Positions 47,751 to 58,549 of a DNA stretch of 64,000 nt are shown here, piece after piece (position 1 is the first letter of the stretch; each line of letters opens with the position of its first letter). Position numbers and translations under genes: made by a program. Source of the stretch: CAVVSQ01 sp963848825 (GTDB lineage: Bacteria; Planctomycetota; Planctomycetia; Gemmatales; Gemmataceae); contig CAWKFA010000015.1 in assembly GCA_963848825.1 (NCBI GenBank), forward strand, positions 744,001 through 808,000, in the 5' to 3' direction. The notes below the pieces were generated by a model. That model saw only the letters and a list, made by a program, of their open reading frames with translations. It ran no database searches and was not told the origin of the DNA.

Positions 47751-49524
47751 GTCGTGTTGGCGTTGGCCGTGTAGAGGTACCGGCCATCAGGCGAAAAACA
47801 GAGGCCGGTGATTTGGCTATCTCCCTCGAAAACAGCACGTTCCACGCCGTCCTCATCCCATAAACGTACGGTGCGGTCCTCGCCACCGGAGGCAAGCCAG
47901 TGACCGTCGGGACTGTACGCGACGCAGGTAACCGCGTTATCGTGGCCGGTCAACTCCGCCTGGATTTCCTGGGTGCTCATGTCCCAGATGCAAATGGATT
48001 GGTCGAGCGAGGTAGATGCCAGCCGCTTGCCTGACGGATGGAAGGCAACGCAGGTCGTACCTCCCAGGAAAACGTTGATTTCGGCGCGTTCCTGCAAGTC
48101 CCAGACGCTGATGGCACCATTGGAGCCGCCGGTCGCCATCCAGTCGATGCCGCCGACAGCCAGGAGGCGGCCGTCCGGGTGAAACGCCAACGACTCAACC
48201 GTACAGCCATCGAGCGCATCGGGAATGAGGAGGATTGGTTCGCCGTCGCTGACGCGCCAAATCCAAACTCCCAGGCCCATTGGGCCGCCGCTAGCTAGCA
48301 GGGTGCCATCTTTGGAAAACGCCAGGTTCTGGCGGGATCGTCATAGCCTGTCAGGTCACGCACCAGCTTGCCGGTAAGCGGGTCCCAAAGTCGAATGTGC
48401 TCGCCAACGGCACCCGCCAACAATTTGCCATCGGGGCTATAGGTCAAGCCGTGCACGACCTCTGTTTCTTCCAACGCCAGGATAGGCTTGCGGGTCGCGC
48501 TGTCCCAGATGCGCGGCGCTGAACCGCCGCCGTTGCAGGCTAGCTGTTTGCCGCATTGACTGACAGCCACGCTCGTTTTGGCGAGGGGACGTGGCCCCGC
48601 GCCGGCGACGGCATTGCCGGTATTCGGGTCCCAAAGGTGAATCATGCGTTCGCCGCTGGCAGCCAACTTCTTGCCATCGTGGGAAAATGCCAGGAAGCGA
48701 ACTTCCCCCTGGGGCCCTTTGAGTAAATGGAGCGTCTTCTTGGTTTTGAAATCCCACACGTGGACCGTCAGGCCGGAATCGGCGGTAGCCAGGCGGCTGC
48801 CATCCTCATCGAAAGCCAGGGCGGTGACCTGGGCCTTGTGCGTGTTGAGAAGAATGATCGGCTCCAGGGTGCGCAAGTTCCACACTCGTGCGGTCGCGTC
48901 CCAACCGGCCGAGACAAGCATCTCCCCGGCGGGATGGAATGCCAGCGATGGAATGCGGTCGGTATGTCCGACGAGAGCACCGAGTTGCTTGCCGGTCGTC
49001 GTGTCCCAGAGGCTGATTACCTTGTCTTCTCCGGCCGCCGCGAGCATGCCGCCATCCTTACTAAAGGCCAAGGCGCTGATGGGCCTCTTGTGCAGGCGAA
49101 ACTCATGAACCAGCTGGTGGGTCGGTGCGTCCCAGTAACGAATCAGGCCATTGTCGTGCCCGGTAGCCAGAATCGAAGAGTCGGGGCCGAAAGCCAGGGC
49201 GGTCAGCCAGGCATCTTGATGTAACGCCGTAAGAACTTGGCCCGACGAAGAGTCCCACAGGGTCAGGTCGTCGCTGGCGGAGGCGAGAATACGCCCATCC
49301 TCGCTAAACCCCCACAGGGTTTCCAGGTCGCTCAGGGCCTGCCATTCGAGTTGTTGACCGCTGGACGCATTCCAACGACGCAGCACGCCCGGCTCCTCCA
49401 CCGACAAGAGCGAACCGTCTGGAGCAAACGCCAGCGCCAGCAGGTCCCCGTCGGTATGGAGCTGCGGCTCCCCAAATATCTGCGCCTGAGGTAATGCGCC
49501 AGGAGGAAGAGTCATCTGTGTCAT
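47711..49524 (-). CDS. WD40 repeat protein
   Basis: About 604 residues (MTQMTLPPGALPQAQ...). At least 12 WD40 units (e.g. ALAFGPDSSILATGHDNGLI, AIRYWDAPT; SLAFHPAGEMLVSAGWDATA, RVWNL), enough for two seven-bladed propellers, a protein-binding scaffold. One frame change near 48290. It precedes, and overlaps by 40 bases, the Ser/Thr kinase gene, so it is probably a partner or regulator of that kinase. Start at 49524 is a choice; a longer reading begins at 49620. Confidence 0.83.
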
Positions 49525-49945
49525 GAGTTTCTCATAGGGTGAAACGTCGGGGTGAGCATCCTTGGAAATTTTACAACACTTTTGGCGTCGCGGGATGGAG
49601 AAGATCGCGACTTTAAGCAATCCCTTCTAAGCGGCCGATTAACCACTCTATTGTACGGCAAACTTCGCGTCATCGCCACAATCTATTTCATACCACCAGT
49701 TTAACCGACAGCCGCCCGCCCTGACGGCTGCACAAACCGTGGAAAAGTGGGCGAAATGCCCATTTGGGGGCGGCGCCTGCAATTCGACACGTGCCTACCG
49801 TTTGTGCCGATAATAACGAGAATGCCGAAGTCCGTGAGGCTCCGAGTCGAAAACGCCCAGCGAGGGTCATCTTGACAGGCTTTCGCCACTTCGTTATTTT
49901 CCGGGTGCTTGAGGACATTTCACCGTCGGCCCAGGATGGCCTGTC
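49525..49945. other. Intergenic, no gene seen
   Basis: 421 bases between divergent genes. No ORF of coding character, tRNA or notable hairpin was seen, apart from promoter function on both sides by position. Confidence 0.4.
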
Positions 49946-50625
49946 ATGCAACTGGTTGCCCCCGATATTCTCTCGGATGCGTGTGGATTATCCGTCGGAT
50001 TGATCGCGCTGGCCTTTGTCATGGGGGTAGCCCTCTGGCTTTTTGGCTGGCGATGCCATCGCTTCTGGATCGTGCTCATCACCACCGTGCTTGCCGGCGT
50101 TTATGGCCTTTATGATGTTGCCGTGTTTCGGGCCCAGCCCTTGATGGCCGCCATCCTGCTCTCGCTTGCCGGCGGTCTTCTGGCCTTGGCCGTCGTGCGG
50201 CACGTGCTCGCGTTTATCGCTGGTGGCCTTGTAGGCTTGTTGATAGTACAAGGCGTCTTTCCCAGTTTGGATCAAGCCGTCTGTTTCCTTGTCGCCGGGC
50301 TTATCAGTCTGTTCCTTTTTCGTGTGTCGATGATGGCGCTCACCAGCCTGACGGGCACCATCGTCATGGGTTACGCCTCGCTGAGCATGCTCAATCATTA
50401 CGGCAGCATGGACGCAGTGTCCTGGACAAGTCAGGGGTCGGGGCTTCTCAATTGGATTTGCGGACTGGTAGCACTACTTGGCTTTGGCATTCAATATCTC
50501 TCGATCAGCGCCGCCAGAGGGCAGGGGGGAGCGACAAGAAAGCCAAGGACGCCGGCTCTTGGGACATTTTATTAGGTCCCGGAATCAAATGGGGCTTCGG
50601 AAAAAAGATGAAAAAGGCGGGATAG
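49946..50625 (+). CDS. Hypothetical six- or seven-helix membrane protein
   Basis: About 226 residues. Starts MQLVAPDILSDACGLSVGLI; successive hydrophobic helices include VLITTVLAGVYGLYDVAVF, AILLSLAGGLLALAVVRHVL, FIAGGLVGLLIVQGV and TGTIVMGYASLSML. A frame change near 50530 gives a better ending (KKAKDAGSWDILLGP, GKKMKKAG) that stops at 50625. The build resembles DUF4203/TMEM198-like proteins. Function unknown. Confidence 0.65.
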
Positions 50626-50707
50626 AGACGACCCCGCGCCGGGACTGTGTGGACAACGGCATCCCGTCCTATCTTGCGGCAAAACTGCCCGTCCATTCGG
50701 CCTTTGC

Positions 50708-50720
50708 TATAATCATTTCA
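50708..50720 (+). promoter_or_regulatory. Consensus -10 hexamer placing the start at the ATG
   Basis: TATAAT (50708-50713) is followed by CATTTC and the ATG at 50720. A start 6-7 bases after the hexamer would put the mRNA 5' end on or beside the ATG, i.e. a leaderless transcript. The -35 region (CTGCCC) is weak. Confidence 0.45.
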
Positions 50721-50911
50721 TGATACGCAAGCTGCGAAGTTGGTTGGCTGCCGTCGTTCTTTTAGGGACGATGAGTCTGCCCGCGTCAGCGCAGGTTGTC
50801 GACAAGGACGCGGACAGGGATCGCCGTGCCTACGTGCCGGAAACCATGATTGCCTTCCTGGTCACGGTCCTGGTGCTCACGGTGGTTTGCCTGCCCGCCC
50901 AGAGACGCTAA
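50720..50911 (+). CDS. Small exported/membrane protein
   Basis: 63 residues. Signal-like N-terminus (LAAVVLLGTMSLPASAQ), charged spacer (VDKDADRDRRAYVPE), then a second helix (TMIAFLVTVLVLTVVCLPA). Not recognised. Shares the CATTTC-ATG start context with the next gene. Confidence 0.55.
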   Translation: MIRKLRSWLAAVVLLGTMSLPASAQVVDKDADRDRRAYVPETMIAFLVTVLVLTVVCLPAQRR

Positions 50912-50920
50912 TATCATTTC

Positions 50921-52023
50921 ATGCTCAATGTTGCCGACATAGCAGACTTCCTTGGCCAGTTCGCCCCGTTGCCGTTGGCCGGGGATTGGGACAACGTTGG
51001 CCTGCTTCTCGGAGCGGCATCCGCTCCGGTCAAAAGTATCATGACCTGCCTGACGCTCACGCCGGAAAGCGCCGCCGAAGCGGTCGCGGCCGGCGCTGAT
51101 CTCGTTGTCACCCATCACCCCATTTTATTTCGCGCCGTGAAGCGGTTGACGGCGTCGACCGTTGAAGGAAAGATGCTGCTTGAACTGGCACGAGCGAATG
51201 TCGCCGTTTACAGCCCGCACACCGCCTTCGACAATTGCACCGGCGGCATTAACGACATCATCGCCCGGAAAATCGGCCTGACGGACATCAAGCCGTTGCG
51301 CACTCAGGAAGGCGCACGGCGATGTAAGATCGTGGTTTTTGTCCCGGACAAGGACCTGGGCAAGGTATCGGAAGCACTGTTCGAGGCGGGCGCGGGCCAG
51401 ATCGGCCAGTACAGCCAGTGCAGCTTTCGGTTGCCGGGGACAGGTACATTTTTCGGCTCAGATGCCGCGAACCCGACGGTAGGCGTCAAAGGCCGCCGTG
51501 AGGAAGTAAGCGAATGGCGCCTGGAAGCAGTCTGCCGGGAGAGCGACGTCGCGCGTGTTACGGCCGCGCTGCGGCAAGCCCATTCCTACGAAGAGCCTGC
51601 TTATGACGTTTATCCCCTGAAGTCGGAGCCAGGCTCCCAGGGCATGGGACGCATAGGGACGCTCGGGGAAGCGGTCAATTTACAGACGCTGGCGAAAACG
51701 GTCCAGCAACTGCTCGGCGCCTCATCCGTCCAGATTGTAGGCGACCCGAAACGCATGGTGCGGCAGGTCGCGGTTGTCTGCGGCACGGCAGTGACTTTAT
51801 CGGCGACGCGGTGGCGAAGAAGGCAGACCTGTTGCTGACGGGCGAGGCTCGTTTTCACGATTGTCTGGCGGCACGCGCTCAAGGGCTGAGTTTGCTGCTG
51901 CCAGGGCATTATGCAACGGAGCGTTGCGGAATCGAAGAATTGGCGGAACGCTTGCAACGCCACTTCACCGACATACGCGTCTGGGCGAGCACCAGCGAAA
52001 TCGACCCGATCCGCCAGATTTGA
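50921..52023 (+). CDS. Nif3-like dinuclear metal centre protein (DUF34)
   Basis: About 367 residues. Metal-binding His motif (DLVVTHHPILFRAVKRL), SPHTAFDNCTGGINDIIA, then a PII-like insert (CKIVVFVPDKDLGKVSEAL), and after a frame change near 51790 the C-terminal metal residues (DLLLTGEARFHDCLAARAQG, LLLPGHYATERCGIEELAE). Known as YbgI/NIF3 family; cellular role not settled. Starts 9 bases after the preceding small gene. Confidence 0.88.
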
Positions 52024-52264
52024 TCGTGGCGCCACCGTGGCCGATTGAAATATTTGCAGATTTCACAGGCTAGATTGCAGATTTGCGCAACGTTCCAGCG
52101 CGGGGGCTTTAGGCGCCTTACGCGTAAAGTCAAGCCATGGTACTGGTTAAGCAACCTGAGCGCTGAATTCGGACTTGGGCACCGGAATTGCTTTGTCATC
52201 TGCAGAGATTTGACATACTGCCGCATGAATGTGGCGGTCACACGCGACACGGAGCCAGTCCCGC
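52024..52264. other. Intergenic, no gene seen
   Basis: About 240 bases after nif3. No ORF with coding character, no hairpin of note. Confidence 0.35.
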
Positions 52265-52576
52265 ATGAAAAAGATGTTTGTCCCCATCTCCCTGGCAATT
52301 GTTCTCTTCGCCGGCCACTCTACCAACTGGCTCAAAGGTGACCAGCCTCACAAGCCCCAAACGCATGTGAACAGCAAAGACATCATGACCTCCGAGGCGG
52401 CCTGCGTCACAGACATGTCCAGCCGACCCACTGGCGAAGCCTGCTTTTGCAACGTAACTGAGCACACCCATCAAGGTATCCGCCCGGCCGACCATAGACC
52501 TCATGCACTTGATCGAGTGCGCGACGCGAACCTTAGCGAACATACGCTTTGGCCTTGGACTGTTCGCCGTTCGTAG
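52265..52576 (+). CDS. Doubtful small secreted protein
   Basis: 103 residues with a signal-like N-terminus (MKKMFVPISLAIVLFAGHST). The first 65 residues look protein-like, the end does not. The frame overlaps the 3' end of the convergent transporter gene by 44 bases. Weak support; an indel near 52480 could hide the true end. Confidence 0.3.
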   Translation: MKKMFVPISLAIVLFAGHSTNWLKGDQPHKPQTHVNSKDIMTSEAACVTDMSSRPTGEACFCNVTEHTHQGIRPADHRPHALDRVRDANLSEHTLWPWTVRRS

Positions 52577-53408
52577 GTTCCGAGCCTGCCTCACCGGACG
52601 ACCCATTAAGGCGCTGCATCTTTTCGGCTGCGACCTGTTCACGTATTTTGGGGCTGCCCAGCCAGTACATGCCTCCCACGAAAAACGCGCCGCCGACAAT
52701 ATTGCCCAGCGTGGCCCAGAAGAGATTGTAGCCATAGCCATAGGGCGTAATGCCCGCGATGCTTTCATGCGGCAGCAAAAGGCCGAGCATGAGGCCGAAC
52801 ATGTTGGCCACGCTATGCTCGAAGCCGCAGGTGATGAAGGTGAACATGCACCACCATACCATGATGATGCGTGCGGCCTCATCCTTGATGCGTACTGCCA
52901 TCCACACACCCAGGCAAACCAGCCAGTTAGCCAGGACAGCGCGCCAGAAGAGTTCTTCTTCGGGGATATTCATTTTCGTGTTAACGATGGTAAGCACGAA
53001 CGACTTGACCGGGTCAGCGTTCATGACCCCTGACCGAATCACCATCACGGCCAACAAAATGCTGCCGGCCAAGTTGCCAATCCAGGTGATGACCCAGTTG
53101 GATAATAAATCACGCAAGGTAGCTTTGCGTGTGAGCACCCCCAGCGTGAGGATCAGGTTAAAACCGGTGAAAAGATCGGACCCCGCGAACAAAACGATTG
53201 TGAGGGCACCACCAAAACAGACGCCCATCAGCAATCTTCGCGACTCAGGCGGCAAATAGCTGCCGACCGTGAAGATTAGCGCGATGGCGGCACCTACGTA
53301 CATGCCTGCCAACATGGAACGCACGAAATGGGCCGGCAGTGAACGCTTCTGCATGGCCATCCTGGCTGCGGCCTGCTCGGACAAGGCTTGCACATTTTCG
53401 CTAAACAT
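52533..53408 (-). CDS. Formate/nitrite transporter family channel (NirC-like)
   Basis: About 291 residues from MFSENVQALSEQAA, chosen for the GGGGAGAG upstream. Six helices of the FNT fold (VRSMLAGMYVGAAIALIFTV, LFAGSDLFTGFNLILTLGVL, WVITWIGNLAGSILLAVMVI, ANWLVCLGVWMAVRIKD, FTFITCGFEHSVANMFGLML, LFWATLGNIVGGAFFVGGMY), including FEHSVANM, the pore His of the family. Follows nirBD on the same strand, so it imports nitrite for that enzyme. Confidence 0.9.
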   Translation of the reverse strand: MFSENVQALSEQAAARMAMQKRSLPAHFVRSMLAGMYVGAAIALIFTVGSYLPPESRRLLMGVCFGGALTIVLFAGSDLFTGFNLILTLGVLTRKATLRDLLSNWVITWIGNLAGSILLAVMVIRSGVMNADPVKSFVLTIVNTKMNIPEEELFWRAVLANWLVCLGVWMAVRIKDEAARIIMVWWCMFTFITCGFEHSVANMFGLMLGLLLPHESIAGITPYGYGYNLFWATLGNIVGGAFFVGGMYWLGSPKIREQVAAEKMQRLNGSSGEAGSEPTNGEQSKAKAYVR

Positions 53409-53517
53409 TCGCGACTCTCCCCTGGCGGTTAAGAAGGCATTGCCCGATCTTTCCAGCGGGACTCGCCTTCCACGTTTGTTGTTGGCAGCCAAATCGATAC
53501 GCCCGGCGCGAAGGCGA

Positions 53518-56500
53518 TCAAACGGGATCGCCGAAGGTATTCACCGCGAAGGGATCCATCACCTTGGCTTTGCGCTTGGGCAGGACATTCTTCGGGGGCG
53601 GCGGCACGTCGTCCACGTGGCACGAGCCGTTGCAGATCTTCTCCGTCGCGAAAACGGCATCGAGTTCTTCAACGCTCGGCAATTCCAGGTAGACATCGTC
53701 GCCGTCCACGCGGACCGGAAAGACCTGCAGGGAGAACTCCTTGTCACTGATGCCCTTGCCGGTCGCCAGCGCGAAGGTCTTTTTGTGCACCGGACATGCC
53801 ACCTTGGGCACGCCGCTGGCATCGCCGATCATGCCGCGTGATAACACGAACTCGCGCCGGTGCGGACACATGTTCTGCGTCGCATACCACTCGCCGCGAC
53901 TCGTGAAATTAAAAACTGCAATTTGAGTTTTGCCATATTTGATCGTGGCCCCGCCATCCCGGGGGAAATCCCACGTCTTACCGACTTGCGTCCAGCGAAC
54001 GTCCGGCTCGCTCGGCATACCCTTGTCGCCCGGAATGTCCTGCCCCAGATTGCTTTTGAGCGTACCGCGCAGAGTCAATTCACCCGCCGGAACGAACGAT
54101 CCGGTCCAGGGACCAGGGTGTTGCTGCTCCCGTTCCTTGACGAATTCGATGCTTGGCTCCGTCTCATCGGTGTTGACGAACTGGTTGTAAAGCCGGCGTT
54201 TCTCGGGATCGTTGACAACCTCGGCCCATTCGCAATGGTAGGTGTCGACGATATGCTGCATCTGCCGTTCCAGTTCGTCACAGATACCCAGGCGATCGTT
54301 GATGATCACGTCTTTCAGATATTCCAGGCCGCCCTCCAGCTTTTCCAGCCAGACGGACGTGCGCGTAAGACGATCCGCTGTCTGCGTGTAGTACATGAGA
54401 AAGCGGTCGATATATTTGATGCAGGTCTCGGCATCGATATCGGCGGCGATGAGGTCGGCATGGCGCGGCTTGGCCCCGCCGTTACCGCAGACATAAAGGT
54501 TCCAGCCCTTGTCGACGGCAATGATGCCGAAGTCTTTGCACTGGGCTTCGGCGCACTCCCGGATGCAGCCGGAAACCGCGGCCTTGAGCTTGTGGGCGGC
54601 ACGCAGGCCCTTGTAGCGATTCTCGACGCGAATCGCCATGGCCACGGAATCCTGCACGCCGAAACGGCACCAGGTGGAACCGACACAGCTTTTCACGGCC
54701 CGCAGGGCCTTGGCGTAGGCGTGGCCGCTTTCAAAGCCGGCCTTGACGAGGTCCTCCCAAATGTAGGGAAGCTGGTGAACCGGCGCACCGAACATGTCCA
54801 CGCGCTGCGCCACCGGTAATCTTGGCATAGAGGCCAAACTTGCGGCCACCGTCCCCAGGGCAATGAGCTTTTCCGGCGTGATTTCGCCACCGGGCACGCG
54901 CGGAACGACGGAATAGGTCCCGCCCCTTTGAATATTGGCGAGAAAACGGTCGTTGGTGTCTTGAATCGTCGTTTGATCAACGACGCTTTCGTTCCACAAG
55001 CTCGCCAGGATCGATGCCACGGCCGGCTTGCAAATCTCGCAGCCGTTGCCTCTGCCATGGCTGGCGAGCACCTCGTCATAGGTTTTGATGTGCTTGATCT
55101 TGATGATCTCGAGCAATTCCTGGCGGGTGCAGGCGAAATGTTCGCACAGGGCCGTGTTGACCTTCTTGCCGGACGCCTTGATTTGCGCCTTGAAGAGGTC
55201 GGTGACGAGCGGCAGGCAACCACCGCACCCGGTACCGGCCTTCGTACAAAGCTTGACTTCATCGACGGAACAGAGGTTTTTCTCGCGGATCGCGCTGCAG
55301 ATCTGGGATTTGGTGACATTGTTGCAGGAGCAAACCTGAGCGTCGTTAGGAATGGAGGTAAGAATACCGCCCGCCGTTTTGGGCTCGCCCGACTTACCGA
55401 GCAGTAACTCGGTCGGGCGTCATGGCCAGCGCCTGGCTGCTTTTGGCAAGCATCGACAGGGTCCCGTATTCGGAAGCGTCGCCCACGAGAATGCCGCCGA
55501 GCAGGTGGGTGCCATCGTGGTTGAAAAGCAACTTCTTGTACGATCCCTTGAACGGATCCTCATAGGTGATGGCCTTGGCGGTCTTGTCATCCGCGAAGCA
55601 ATCGCCAAAGCTCGCGACGTCCACGCCCATGAGCTTGAGCTTGGTGGACATGTCGGCGCCTTTGAACAGCCGATTTTCGTTGAGAATGTTGGCGGCGGCT
55701 ATTTCCGCCATTTCATAGCCTGGGGCGACCAATCCATAAATCATGCCGCCGTAGAGCGCCACTTCGCCAATGGCGTAAATATTGGGGTCGGACGTACGGA
55801 GATGATCGTCAACGACGACGCCGCCACGCTGACCGACTAGTAGGCCGCAGCCACGGGCGAGATCGTCGCGCGGCTTGATGCCCGCTGAAACGACAACCAT
55901 TTTGACATCGAGCTGCCCGCCATCGACGAACTCCATGCCCTCGACCTTACCATTGCCGAGGATTTGCTTGGTGTTCTTGTTGAGATGAACCTGCACACCC
56001 AGCGCACTGATCTTACCAACGAGAACTTTCGAGCCGATATCGTCGATTTGCCGCGGCATGAGGCGCGAGGCGAATTCGACGACGTGTGTCTCCAGGCCCA
56101 GGTCATAAGAGGCTTTGGCAGCCTCGAGGCCAAGTAAACCGCCGCCGATTACCGCGGCTTTTTTGGCGCGGTCGCCATACGCGATAATTTGATCCAGGTC
56201 TTCAATAGTGCGATAGACGAACACGCCTTTTTTATCGACGCCCGGCACTGGAGGAACAAAGGGAATAGACCCCGTCGCCAAGACCACGATGTCGTAGGAG
56301 ATTTCCTGCCCTTTGGACGAACGCACCATCCGCCTGTCGCGGTCGATTTCCGTGGCGCGATCGCCGAGAAAGAGCTGAATGCCCCGCTCCGCATACCACT
56401 CCGGTGAGGTCAGCGCCAGCTTCTCCGCCTGGCGATGGTCGAAATATTTAGTAAGGTTGACGCGATCATAAGCGGGCCGCGGTTCTTCGCAAAAAGTGAC

Positions 56501-56605
56501 GATCTTGAAGTCGCGATTGGTGTCTGCTTCGGAGAGGCGTTCACAAAACCGATGACCGACCATTCCATTGCCGATAACCACCACTGTCTTCGTCTGCTTG
56601 CTCAT
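53518..56605 (-). CDS. nirBD: NADH-dependent nitrite reductase, NirB-NirD fusion
   Basis: About 1028 residues. Reduces nitrite to ammonium. Order: FAD/NAD domain (1-400; VVVIGNGMVGHRF, VIGGGLLGLEAA), BFD-type [2Fe-2S] domain (VCSCNNVTKSQI, GTGCGGCLPLV), sirohaem/[4Fe-4S] domain with SCVGSTWCRFGVQDS, CIRECAEAQCKDFG and WNLYVCGNGG, then a NirD Rieske domain with CPH (QNMCPHRREF) and CPVH (VACPVHKKTF). A tail of about 45 residues ends in DPFAVNTFGDPV. Most bacteria have nirB and nirD as separate genes. Start at 56605 with GGAGAG upstream; the frame changes near 55400. Confidence 0.92.
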
Positions 56606-56901
56606 TACGTACACTCTCCGACCTGTTCCTTTGGACGAAACTACGGCATGCCAAGAGCAATTGGGATGCCGATAAATTGGGCAGAGAATGGCAAGCAGCG
56701 TTAAACGGGGTGCCTGTCAAGGGATGGAGATTTGCGAAAGCCTAAATTTTTCCAAGCTGTCGCCGCGATATTAAGCACGTTTCGCCTAGTCAGCTAGCAG
56801 ATTGGGGAGAAATGTGAATTTCCCAGAGTAATCATACTTTCATTGGTATCATGTTCATCAGTCGTACCCAACGGTCGTGTCCACTGATCAAAATGCGCCC
56901 A

Positions 56902-56943
56902 CCCAGGGGGCCAGGGGGACACATGTATGGATGGCCCCCTGGG
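56902..56943. repeat. Inverted repeat, CCCAGGGGGCCA arms
   Basis: CCCAGGGGGCCA (56902-56913) and its exact complement TGGCCCCCTGGG (56932-56943) are separated by 18 bases. Forms a GC-rich hairpin right before a second one. Confidence 0.75.
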
Positions 56944-56963
56944 GTATCTGGGGTCAGCCGTGG

Positions 56964-57001
56964 GGCTACCATGCTTACGGAGTAGCGTAAGCATGGTAGC
57001 C
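56964..57001. repeat. Perfect 16-bp hairpin
   Basis: GGCTACCATGCTTACG (56964-56979) and CGTAAGCATGGTAGCC (56986-57001), perfect, with loop GAGTAG. No T-run follows, so it is not an ordinary terminator. A dispersed palindromic element or RNA structure is possible. Confidence 0.8.
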
Positions 57002-57142
57002 AGTGTAGATAAATTGGGTAAGTTAGGGATTCACTCGCCCTCATTTACGCCATTTCTGAGGCAGATCGGATGAACCTTAGCGTTTTCTGATAGGGAGTAT
57101 CTGCGGGGCTTTCAGCAGGGAGTCCAAAACGTCAAGGAGAAC

Positions 57143-58549
57143 TCACCCCGCGCGACCCGTGTACAGCGACTGTATCACGGAGCCGCCATTGAGGCGCACT
57201 GGCCGTCCCTGGCGGTCGCGGACCTCGGCGTCCGCATCAATGCCCAGGGCGTGGTAGATGGTGGCGCCGACGTCATCTGGCGTGTAAGGCGGCGTCGATG
57301 GATAGCTGGCGATAGCGTCGGAGCGGCCGATGACCTGTCCTCCCTGAACGCCGGCGCCGGCGAACAGGCCGAAGAAGCAGCGGCCCCAGTGATCGCGTCC
57401 TGGGATCGTCGATCCTGCCTGAATACTTACCTTGGGCGTCCGGCCAAATTCACCGAGGAGTACGACCAGCGTTTCCTCCAGCAAGCCGGAGGCTGCCAGG
57501 TCATCTAGTAGAGCAGACACCCCCTGATCGAGCGGCGGCAACAGGCTGTTGCGCAGCCGGCCCCAGTTGTCGGCGTGTGTGTCCCAGTTCTGTACGCGGC
57601 CCATGTTGGCTTGCACGACCGGTACGCCGATTTCGACAAGCCGTCGCGCCAGTAGAAGCGATTGGCCAAACGCATGCCGGCCATACCGATCGCGCACAGC
57701 CGCGGGCTCGCGGTCGATGGCAAAAGCACGGGCGATACGGCCGGACGTGAGCATGGAGAAGGCGAGCTGCTGTTGCTCCGCCAGGCGGCGCGACGTCGCC
57801 AGACTGGTCAAGTGTGCTTGCTGGCGGTCTACTTCCGCGAGAAGTGCCTGGCGGTCGTTGAGCCGGTTAACGTCGATTCCCGGCGCGGGTTGCAAGCTAT
57901 CCAGGCCAAAGTCGGCTGCGTTAGGATCCTTCGCGATCTGCCAAGGATCAAAGCGCGGGCCAAGAAACCCTGAATGCTGGCCCGGCCAGGTCAACGGCCC
58001 TTCACGAAGAAAGGTCGGCAGGTTGACGCCGCTGGGCAAACCATCGCTGCGCGGATGAAGATAGTCCAGCGACGAGGAATAGTTCGGCCAATCGTCACGC
58101 GAAGCTACCTTGTCGAAGAACGCGCCCGGCTGGAGGTGGCCCGTCAGAAGATGATGCGTCGACATCAGATGATTGTTATCGCGATGCGACAGGGAACGCA
58201 CCACCGCATATTTATCCGAACGTGCCGCCAGCCTTGGCAAATGCTCGCACACCAGGAGGCCGGACGTTCTGCTGGCGGTGGGGCGAAACTCGCCACGAAT
58301 TTCCACGGGGGCATCGGGCTTCATGTCAAAGGTATCGAGCTGGCTCGGCGCCCCCGTCAAGAAGATAATAATAACCGACTTGGGCTTACGACCTGGACGG
58401 CCGCTGGTCTCCCTGGCGTGAGCCGAGGCTGTCTTGCCGGCACAGAGGGAAGATAGTCCAATCCCCATAAGACCGGAGTAGCCGACTTGCAGCCATTCGC
58501 GGCGATGGATACCGATACGGTGCTTGTGAGACTGGCCAGAGGAAAGCAC
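57143..58549 (-). CDS. DUF1501 protein, Tat-exported
   Basis: 468 residues. A twin-arginine signal (HRREWLQVGYSGLMGIGLSS). Belongs to the alkaline phosphatase/sulfatase-like DUF1501 family (VIIIFLTGAPSQLDTFDMKP, SRTSGLLVCEHLPRLA, HRDNNHLMSTHHLLTG, GEFGRTPKVS), abundant in planctomycetes and usually encoded after a DUF1549/DUF1553 cytochrome partner. That partner is absent here. Function unknown. Confidence 0.88.
   Translation of the reverse strand: MLSSGQSHKHRIGIHRREWLQVGYSGLMGIGLSSLCAGKTASAHARETSGRPGRKPKSVIIIFLTGAPSQLDTFDMKPDAPVEIRGEFRPTASRTSGLLVCEHLPRLAARSDKYAVVRSLSHRDNNHLMSTHHLLTGHLQPGAFFDKVASRDDWPNYSSSLDYLHPRSDGLPSGVNLPTFLREGPLTWPGQHSGFLGPRFDPWQIAKDPNAADFGLDSLQPAPGIDVNRLNDRQALLAEVDRQQAHLTSLATSRRLAEQQQLAFSMLTSGRIARAFAIDREPAAVRDRYGRHAFGQSLLLARRLVEIGVPVVQANMGRVQNWDTHADNWGRLRNSLLPPLDQGVSALLDDLAASGLLEETLVVLLGEFGRTPKVSIQAGSTIPGRDHWGRCFFGLFAGAGVQGGQVIGRSDAIASYPSTPPYTPDDVGATIYHALGIDADAEVRDRQGRPVRLNGGSVIQSLYTGRAG

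Larger units (their letters stand above)
56606..57142. other. Intergenic, contains two hairpins (see repeat entries)
   Basis: 537 bases with no ORF of coding character. Holds the nirBD promoter by position and, in its middle, two adjacent inverted repeats at 56902-57001. Confidence 0.5.

Noticed and set aside
53860..54819. 319-codon ORF on the plus strand opposite nirBD
   Set aside because: Lies fully inside the conserved NirB-NirD coding region; no family resemblance.
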